DNA from: Hyphomicrobiales bacterium
Lineage (GTDB): Bacteria > Pseudomonadota > Alphaproteobacteria > Rhizobiales > Rhizobiaceae
DNA length: 64,000 nt
Direction: 5' to 3'
Assembly (NCBI GenBank): GCA_900469475.1
Contig: UBXG01000001.1
Span: forward strand, 96,319-160,318
Under the pieces are notes generated by a model. That model was not told the DNA's origin. It searched no databases and was given only the letters and a program-made list of their open reading frames with translations. Shown here in pieces: positions 58,523 through 64,000 of this stretch (the first letter of the stretch is position 1; every line of letters starts with the position of its first letter). The position numbers and the translations under genes were made by a program.

Positions 58523-58801
58523 TCACCAAGTGAAACGAGGACCGAAAGAGCCGTAGTAGCCCGGTGTCGAGCCACCTGGAGCAAGCTCATTATCTCGTTG
58601 GACTCTCTCTGCCCATCGCCGACGCTCAGTCGCTTTTTTGGCGGCGGCAGGATCTGCCGATTTGCTTGCCGCTACGGAACCCGATTGACCGCCAGTTCTA
58701 TTTCCCGTCGAGCAGGACGCACAAAAAACAGCCGGAAAAATAATCAGAATGCCTAGGGCTATTGCCCTTTTGAGCCTGTAGTAGATCGGCTGCATAGACA
58801 T
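58523..58801 (-). CDS. Small putative lipoprotein
   Basis: A 92-residue protein with a hydrophobic N terminus (LKRAIALGILIIFPAVFCAS) and a Cys at about 33 in CASC that may be lipidated, although Cys at -3 is unusual. The rest is low-complexity (SGSVAASKSADPAAAKKATE) with a Gly/Tyr end (TPGYYGSFGPRF). Two near start codons (58801 and 58795). No family recognised. Confidence 0.5.
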   Translation of the reverse strand: MSMQPIYYRLKRAIALGILIIFPAVFCASCSTGNRTGGQSGSVAASKSADPAAAKKATERRRWAERVQRDNELAPGGSTPGYYGSFGPRFTW

Positions 58802-59028
58802 TCTCAATACTCTCTGACCATTCGCGATGAGAAGAGACATTATTCGATTCCACATCGCATGGGAACTAAAGGCTATTCGCGTTTCCGCTACGACGATAAC
58901 GGCCGTTCTTCCATCCGTGCAGGGGAAAACGCCAGGTAACCGCAACTGTATCGGCGGATTTTCAGTCTTGCCATGCTGGTGCCGGATTCTTCTGATGGTT
59001 AGCTGCGCCGACATTGGAAGGGCACACC

Positions 59029-59556
59029 ATGGAATTCCTCAATCGCTACATCGATCTTCCGCTGCTTCGCGGCGGATCGGCAGCCATGCGGCTGTGGCAC
59101 AAACAAACCGGTCTTTCTCCGCAGACGCTCAGCCCTTCATGGAGCCTTATCGTTGTTCTTGCCCTTATGGCGGCAAGCGGCCTGTTGCTGAATGGCCCGA
59201 TTTACGCTTTCGCCATCGGCACGCTCTTCATGCTTTCCGTTCCGTCACTGCGATTTTTGATGCCTGGTCGAATGGGGCGCAATTACGATATACGATCCTA
59301 TCAGGCACTGGCAGCTACAGCCACGCGTAAGCGTGAGAGCGAATGGGCAACCCGACTGACAGTTTTGCTTACCGCCGTCATTTTCCCCTTCTGTGTCTAC
59401 GCCGGCGACGAGGCGGCAGGCACCTTCCTGCTTGGCGCCAGCCTGTGGTTTGTGCTCACGGCTCCAGTAAAGATGTATCTGGATGCCGCCGAACCGCCGC
59501 CGCCGGACGCCGGCGGAAAGCAAGTTTGGTTGAAACAAGCCGTAACCACGGCGTAA
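59029..59556 (+). CDS. Integral membrane protein, unknown family
   Basis: A 175-residue protein with three or four hydrophobic segments (about 40-60, 62-80, 112-130 and 133-150) and a hydrophilic Pro-rich C-terminal end (AAEPPPPDAGGKQVW). GGAAGG lies 8 bases before ATG 59029. I do not recognise a domain. Next gene on the strand is the DUF1328 protein 69 bases away, so the two may be co-transcribed. Confidence 0.65.
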   Translation: MEFLNRYIDLPLLRGGSAAMRLWHKQTGLSPQTLSPSWSLIVVLALMAASGLLLNGPIYAFAIGTLFMLSVPSLRFLMPGRMGRNYDIRSYQALAATATRKRESEWATRLTVLLTAVIFPFCVYAGDEAAGTFLLGASLWFVLTAPVKMYLDAAEPPPPDAGGKQVWLKQAVTTA

Positions 59557-59625
59557 CGCCAGCCCCATTCAAGGAACAAAGTGCACTTTGCTCCGTTCTC
59601 CATCCAGCAACCAATGGAGAGCGAA

Positions 59626-59787
59626 ATGCTTTATTATGCACTGGTATTTCTCGTCGTAGCCTTGATTGCCGGAGCCCTCGGCTTCGGCGGCATAGCAGGC
59701 GCCTCTGCGTCTATCGCACAGGTCCTGTTCTTTATCTTTCTTATCTTCTTCGTCGTTTCGCTCGTCATGAATGTGATGAGACGCTGA
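59626..59787 (+). CDS. DUF1328 (YtjA-like) membrane protein
   Basis: A 53-residue very hydrophobic protein with two membrane helices ([20 protein letters not shown] and [20 protein letters not shown]) joined by a GGIAGASA turn, ending VMRR. This is the full DUF1328 pattern, a family common in proteobacteria and often stress-induced. GGAGAG precedes ATG 59626; an in-frame ATG 12 bases earlier is less likely. Confidence 0.85.
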   Translation: MLYYALVFLVVALIAGALGFGGIAGASASIAQVLFFIFLIFFVVSLVMNVMRR

Positions 59788-59811
59788 AGGCGATGAGACC
59801 ATGATCCGAAT

Positions 59812-59847
59812 GCCAGCCCACCCGATCAACCATGACGGTGGGCTGGC
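59812..59847. terminator. Terminator hairpin between DUF1328 and the secreted protein gene
   Basis: GCCAGCCCACC (59812-59822) and GGTGGGCTGGC (59837-59847) form an 11-bp stem with a 14-base loop. A T-rich stretch (CTTCTTTAATT) begins 9 bases later. It lies 25 bases after the DUF1328 stop and could serve both convergent genes. Confidence 0.6.
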
Positions 59848-59975
59848 CGGCGCCCTTCTTTAATTGATTACGACAAAATATTCTCCGTGACGGCCCCTTC
59901 TCGTAACATTTGACAGCTGCGGCCGGAACTCGGCAGAGATCGATCGGCAAGAGCGGCCTCTGCCCTTGAGCACCC

Positions 59976-60350
59976 CTATTTCTCAGATCGCTGCAGAAGA
60001 ATTCGCATCTCCTCAAAATGTCGCTTGCGATCCGCATCCCCGTCATTGGGCACATAGCATGTGCTGGAGACGCAAAATTTGACGAGGTTGTGAGGCTTGT
60101 CCGCCTTTTCGAACTCGCATTCGAACGTGTCGCTCATCTCGGCCGCCGCAGTGCCGGGCCGGGTGGAGTAGGTCATACGAACGCCAGGCGGCTTGAGCTC
60201 CGGAAAGGACTGCACCGTTCCAATCGCAAGCCCGTCCGATAAAAAGAAATTCTTGGCGACGGTCTTGCATGTTCCTTCCAGATCAGGGGACTGGGCAAGA
60301 ACAGCGGTTGGAAAGAGGATAATGCTGAATAAAACAGGAAATTTAAACAC
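59976..60350 (-). CDS. Secreted hypothetical protein
   Basis: A 124-residue protein with a signal peptide (residues 1-19, cleavage after AVLA). The mature part has three or four cysteines (GTCKTVAKNF, FECEFEK, KFCVSSTCYVP) that may form disulfides. Start is GTG 60350 with AGGAGG 5 bases upstream. No family recognised. It ends convergently with the DUF1328 gene. Confidence 0.68.
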   Translation of the reverse strand: MFKFPVLFSIILFPTAVLAQSPDLEGTCKTVAKNFFLSDGLAIGTVQSFPELKPPGVRMTYSTRPGTAAAEMSDTFECEFEKADKPHNLVKFCVSSTCYVPNDGDADRKRHFEEMRILLQRSEK

Positions 60351-60538
60351 GCTAGCCTCCTGTAAAGATCTCCAGGATCGAAGAGATCGCGATCAGCAAA
60401 CGTCGGTCGAAACATAGAGTTCCATGAACCTATGCCAAGCAGTTCCCGTGACCGGCATCAACGCTACTAAGTTCGGGAAAGCCTTTCGCTTCAACAGCAC
60501 GGACGATCGCGAGTGCGCTGTTTTCCGTCGCTATATAT

Positions 60539-60793
60539 CTACTCTGCGAACCTGATCTTCTGCCCATCAAGGTAGCCATGCTCGTAAGCTTTCGCCTGTT
60601 CGCTATCCTCGGAATAGGGGTTCTTTCTATTTTCGGCATCGCATTTTCCATCCTTCACCCCCTTCTCGTAAGCCTCCTTTTCGCTCTCCGAAGCCGGAAG
60701 GCGAGGCGATGGCTCGGGGAAATATTGTATGGGGTTCGGGAGTCCAAGCGCAGGTGCGAAGTCTGAGGCCGTAATCGGCATTTGCGGGCACAT
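60539..60793 (-). CDS. RMF-like (ribosome modulation factor) small protein
   Basis: An 84-residue protein whose C-terminal half reads EKEAYEKGVKDGKCDAENRK, NPYSEDSEQAKAYEHGYLDG. The G-x2-DG, NPY and AYE-x-GY-x2-G spacing is the RMF family pattern, which in E. coli RMF makes ribosomes dimerise in stationary phase. The N-terminal 40 residues are Pro-rich and extra. GAGGAGG lies 8 bases before ATG 60793. Length is greater than E. coli RMF (55 residues). Assignment by pattern only. Confidence 0.6.
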   Translation of the reverse strand: MCPQMPITASDFAPALGLPNPIQYFPEPSPRLPASESEKEAYEKGVKDGKCDAENRKNPYSEDSEQAKAYEHGYLDGQKIRFAE

Positions 60794-60952
60794 GGTGAAT
60801 TCCTCCTCTCATTGAAACGCCCTTTGCGGTCGACGGTTCCCTCAAGTCTTTTAACCCTCGCGCTGCTTCCGCGCAGCATGTCCTCCAAGCCACTGGATGC
60901 ATGCTCATGATCAAGGGTGAAACTTTTTGAATTTTGGGCCGTTGTCGTGCTT

Positions 60953-62959
60953 ATGACCGACGCAAAATCCAGTCCGAAATCGGTCGATGATGCCAAGCCG
61001 GCTGATGCCGAAAGGTTGCATCGGGGGAAGAGCTCGACTGTCGAGGCCGAGCAGCCACCCGATTTAGTAGAACCTGACCCGGATTTGACCCCCGAGCAAA
61101 CAGAGCAGGCACGCAAACGATATTTGCTCAGCCGTTTCTGGATCAGCGCCCGCGGTTATTGGAGCCGTCGTGGAGACCGTTTTGCCTGGCCATGCTCGAT
61201 TGGCCTCCTTGCCCTAATCGGCCTGAATGTCTGTTTCCAGTATGGGATCAATATCTGGAACCGGGCGATTTTTGACGCGATCGAGCAACGCAACGTTCAT
61301 GCCGTCTACGTCCTGAGCGCGGTGTTTCCCCCGCTCGTGCTCGGCAGCGTCGCCCTCGTCACCATACAAGTCTATGTTCGTATGATGATGCAAAGACGCT
61401 GGCGCTTCTGGCTCACAACCGCTTTGATCGCCCGGTGGCTCGCCAACGGCCGCTATTATCAACTGAATCTGATCGGCGGCGACGATCACAAGAACCCCGA
61501 GGCCCGTCTCTCGGAGGATTTGCGGATCGCCACGGAATCCCCGGTCGATTTCATCGCTGGCGTCATTTCAGCATTTCTCTCTGCCTCGACCTTCATCGTG
61601 GTCCTCTGGACGATCGGCGGCGCCCTGACTTTCGAGATCGCCGGTTCAATCATTACGATTCCCGGCTTCCTCGTCGTCACGGCGGTCCTCTACGCCGTGA
61701 TCACGTCTACCTCGATGGCGGTCATCGGCCGCCATTTCGTGCGGGTTTCCGAGGTCAAAAACCAGGTGGAAGCGGAGTTTCGCTACACGCTCACGCATGT
61801 CCGCGAAAACGGTGAGAGCATCGCGTTGCTCGGCGGTGAAGAGGAAGAGCGCAACGACCTCGAGCGGACATTCGGAAACGTGTTGAAACAGTGGGCGTTG
61901 CTTGCCCATCAATATATGCGCACGACCCTCGTGTCGCAGGTCTCCATGTTGATTGCGCCTGTCGTGCCGGTCCTGCTTTGTGCGCCGAAATTTCTGGAAG
62001 GCAGCATGACACTCGGTCAAGTCATGCAGGCTGCCTCTGCCTTCGCCATCGTTCAGAGCGCATTCGGATGGCTGGTCGACAATTATCCGCGCCTTGCCGA
62101 CTGGAATGCCTCGGCGCATCGTGTCGCCTCGCTTATGACCTCGCTTGATGGGCTCGAGCGCGCCGAAAAGAACGATACGCTCGGACGGATCAAGCATGGA
62201 GAAACCGAAGACGAGACGATGTTATCGCTCAAAGATCTCTCCGTGACGCTCGACGACGGCACGTCCGTAGTCAAGGAAACGGAGGTGGAAATCGATCCGG
62301 GGGAACGCGTCTTGGTCGCCGGCGAATCCGGTTCGGGCAAAAGCACGCTGATACGGGCAATTTCCGGTCTGTGGCCTTGGGGTCATGGCGGCGTCAACGT
62401 CCACCCCGATAGCCGGTTGTTCATGTTGCCGCAGCGGCCTTACATCCCATCGGGCACACTTCGCCGCGCCGTCGCCTATCCCCGCGCGGCCGACGACTGG
62501 ACGCCGGACGAAATCAAGGCCGCCCTTGAAAAGGTTGGTCTCGACTATCTCAACGAAAAGATCGAGGAGGACGCACCCTGGGATCAGACGTTGTCAGGCG
62601 GCGAAAAGCAGAGGCTCGCCTTCGCGCGTCTTCTGCTGCACGATCCCGATATCATCGTGCTGGACGAGGCAACCTCAGCCCTTGATGAGAAGAGCCAGGA
62701 TAAGATGATGGAGATGATCATTCGCGAATTGCCGAAGGTCACCATTATCAGCGTCGCGCACAGGGCTGAGCTGGAAGCCTTCCACAGCCGCAAGATTACC
62801 CTGGAACGCCGCCAAGGTGGCGCAAGGCTGGTCAGCGACATCGAACTCACTCACCGCCATAGAAAAGGGAACCTGATTTTGCGCCTCTTGGACGATCGAA
62901 GACCCATATTCAAAGATAATTCGACCTCGGATCAGGGCGCACGATCCCCGCGCCGATAG
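60953..62959 (+). CDS. YddA/BclA-type ABC transporter (SbmA/BacA-like membrane domain plus ATPase)
   Basis: A 668-residue half-transporter. About 55 acidic N-terminal residues are followed by a membrane domain (about 75-410, six helices) with FWISARGYWSRRGDRFAWPC, RRWRFWLTTALIARWLANGR and the conserved YYQL-x-GG-x2-HKNPEARLSED block typical of the ABC_membrane_2 / SbmA-BacA-like group. The ATPase has Walker A GESGSGKST, signature LSGGEKQRLAFARLL and Walker B DIIVLDEATSAL. Homologues include BclA of Bradyrhizobium, which imports antimicrobial peptides. ATG 60953 lacks a clear ribosome site; a GTG at 60917 is an alternative. Substrate not determined. Confidence 0.82.
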   Translation: MTDAKSSPKSVDDAKPADAERLHRGKSSTVEAEQPPDLVEPDPDLTPEQTEQARKRYLLSRFWISARGYWSRRGDRFAWPCSIGLLALIGLNVCFQYGINIWNRAIFDAIEQRNVHAVYVLSAVFPPLVLGSVALVTIQVYVRMMMQRRWRFWLTTALIARWLANGRYYQLNLIGGDDHKNPEARLSEDLRIATESPVDFIAGVISAFLSASTFIVVLWTIGGALTFEIAGSIITIPGFLVVTAVLYAVITSTSMAVIGRHFVRVSEVKNQVEAEFRYTLTHVRENGESIALLGGEEEERNDLERTFGNVLKQWALLAHQYMRTTLVSQVSMLIAPVVPVLLCAPKFLEGSMTLGQVMQAASAFAIVQSAFGWLVDNYPRLADWNASAHRVASLMTSLDGLERAEKNDTLGRIKHGETEDETMLSLKDLSVTLDDGTSVVKETEVEIDPGERVLVAGESGSGKSTLIRAISGLWPWGHGGVNVHPDSRLFMLPQRPYIPSGTLRRAVAYPRAADDWTPDEIKAALEKVGLDYLNEKIEEDAPWDQTLSGGEKQRLAFARLLLHDPDIIVLDEATSALDEKSQDKMMEMIIRELPKVTIISVAHRAELEAFHSRKITLERRQGGARLVSDIELTHRHRKGNLILRLLDDRRPIFKDNSTSDQGARSPRR

Positions 62960-63108
62960 CGGTTAGTGCGATTGCCGCGCACGCTTCGAGCGCGCGCAAA
63001 GTGAAGCAAAAGCAAATGCACCACGTCTGCGCCATTCGACATTGAGATGTATTCCCTTATGCTGGAACGTGACATACTCAACGATTAGATGCAGTTGGAG
63101 CATATTCG

Positions 63109-63909
63109 ATGCAACGAGAAGCGATCTGGTCGCTGGTCTTGCTTGTTCTTCTTGTCCTGAGCGCTTTCGTCGGCTCGATACTGCGCACTAACTTGCCTGC
63201 GCCGCATCGCGGCAACGAGACAATGGACTTTCTTCGGGTGGTAACCGCACTGCTCGTGACTTTTGCAGCCCTTGTCATGAGTTTGTTGCTGGCATCGGAA
63301 CTCAATGCCTTCACCGCCGCCTCCCACGATCGCAATCGTTATGCCGCGGGTCTCGCCGAGATGGACGGTTGCCTGAAAAATTACGGCTCGACCCTCGACA
63401 ATGAGAGGCAGCTATTGCGCAGCTATACCGCTGCCGTCATTGCCAGCACCTGGCCCGATGAAGCGCCTCCGCAGGGCGAGAAATATCCCGACATCTCGGA
63501 CTTGCCTTTGACCGGCGAGGCGCCGGCCCTTGGATCGATGTTGAATAATGTCGGGCTCAACATTGATCGCCTGCAGCCCGCCGACCCCTTGCATCAGGCC
63601 CTTGCGACCCGCTGCAGCCAGCTTTTCAGCAATGTCATGGCCGCGCGATGGACCGTCATCGAAGATGCACATGGCTCGCTTTCCGCGCCATTTCTTGGCG
63701 TTCTCATCTTCTGGCTTATGCTGGTATTTTTGAGTTTCGGGCTTCAGGCTCCCAAAAACCCACTCGCCGGCGCGATTGTCCTTGTGGCCATCATCTCGGT
63801 CGCAAGCGTCATGTTCGTAATCCTGGATCTCGACCTCCCCTATGGCGGCTTTTTCGGTATTTCGAGCACATCGATGCGACACGCGCTGACCGACATGCAG
63901 CGCAACTAA
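63109..63909 (+). CDS. DUF4239 (bestrophin-like) membrane protein
   Basis: A 266-residue protein with two N-terminal membrane segments (about 7-25 and 43-62), a soluble middle of about 130 residues, and two C-terminal segments (about 195-213 and 220-240). The ending DLDLPYGGFFGISSTSMRHA is the DUF4239 signature. Function unknown. GGAG lies 9 bases before the ATG. Confidence 0.75.
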   Translation: MQREAIWSLVLLVLLVLSAFVGSILRTNLPAPHRGNETMDFLRVVTALLVTFAALVMSLLLASELNAFTAASHDRNRYAAGLAEMDGCLKNYGSTLDNERQLLRSYTAAVIASTWPDEAPPQGEKYPDISDLPLTGEAPALGSMLNNVGLNIDRLQPADPLHQALATRCSQLFSNVMAARWTVIEDAHGSLSAPFLGVLIFWLMLVFLSFGLQAPKNPLAGAIVLVAIISVASVMFVILDLDLPYGGFFGISSTSMRHALTDMQRN

Positions 63910-64000
63910 AAATCGCAGTCTTGCATATATGTGGATCGTAGCGCTCCTGCGATGACCTCCCCTGGAGCAACACCCGCAGTCGCTTCACCTTCTGCTCATT

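Noticed and set aside
58321..58533. 70-codon open frame on the + strand.
   Set aside because: No convincing ribosome site, random-looking composition, overlaps the end of the opposite lipoprotein gene.
1..64000. CRISPR arrays, insertion sequences, prophage, tRNA or rRNA genes.
   Set aside because: No regularly spaced repeats, transposase or integrase motifs, terminal repeats or tRNA-like TTCGA contexts stood out by eye; a dedicated scan was not possible.

Overview
The window looks like part of a secondary replicon or accessory chromosomal region of a Rhizobium/Agrobacterium-type alphaproteobacterium. I infer this from high GC, dense operons with ATGA overlaps, abundant ABC importers, a MocR regulator, a DUF1328 protein, an extra ribosomal protein S21 and a YddA/BclA-type exporter-like ABC protein. 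I could not run any search, so all identities rest on motifs, gene order and memory of the families. I see no tRNA, rRNA, CRISPR array, insertion sequence or prophage.

Layout. 1-6.0 kb: a sugar-binding protein gene (its operon leaves the window on the left), a divergent NarL-type two-component pair, a UxaA/GarD-type sugar-acid dehydratase with a perfect operator palindrome, and a GntR/FCD regulator with two winged-helix segments. 6.3-30.9 kb: a large aromatic catabolism island. It holds a VOC ring-cleaving dioxygenase with an esterase under a divergent LysR gene. Next is a nine-gene operon (18537 down to 9145): hydroxyquinol dioxygenase, maleylacetate reductase, a complete Liv-type ABC importer, an FAD phenol hydroxylase and a second hydroxyquinol dioxygenase, with its own divergent LysR. 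Then comes a ten-gene operon (28922 down to 19584): SDR, a second Liv-type importer, Zn alcohol dehydrogenase, alpha/beta hydrolase, two-component flavin monooxygenase and its reductase. This last operon is divergent from an XylR/DmpR-like regulator that keeps the phenol-sensor residues but has lost the sigma54-contact loop and key ATPase residues. A plausible joint scheme is that operon 2 imports a substituted phenol, oxidises its side chain and hydroxylates the ring, while operon 1 imports or hydroxylates resorcinol-like compounds to hydroxyquinol, cleaves the ring and reduces maleylacetate to 3-oxoadipate.

31.2-39.8 kb: a polyol/triose ABC importer operon (binding protein, two permeases, a 62-residue membrane protein, two different ATPases) ending in a fused DhaK-DhaL kinase, with a divergent LacI regulator and a pair of operators. 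39.9-44 kb: a MocR regulator, a small lipoprotein, a NUDIX hydrolase and a DMT transporter, separated by several unusually long gaps with inverted repeats. 44.3-52.3 kb: an apparent operon combining a SAM methyltransferase, a prephenate dehydratase, FAD- and FMN-dependent 2-hydroxyacid dehydrogenases and a TrpXYZ-type importer, followed by a MarR gene. This is the least conventional gene set here and may be a phenylpyruvate/phenyllactate-centred pathway. 52.4-64 kb: housekeeping and stress genes: MYG1-like phosphoesterase, PAS-GGDEF cyclase, flotillin-like SPFH protein, AlkB-like dioxygenase, ribosomal protein S21, small envelope proteins, an RMF-like protein, a YddA/BclA-type ABC protein and a DUF4239 membrane protein.
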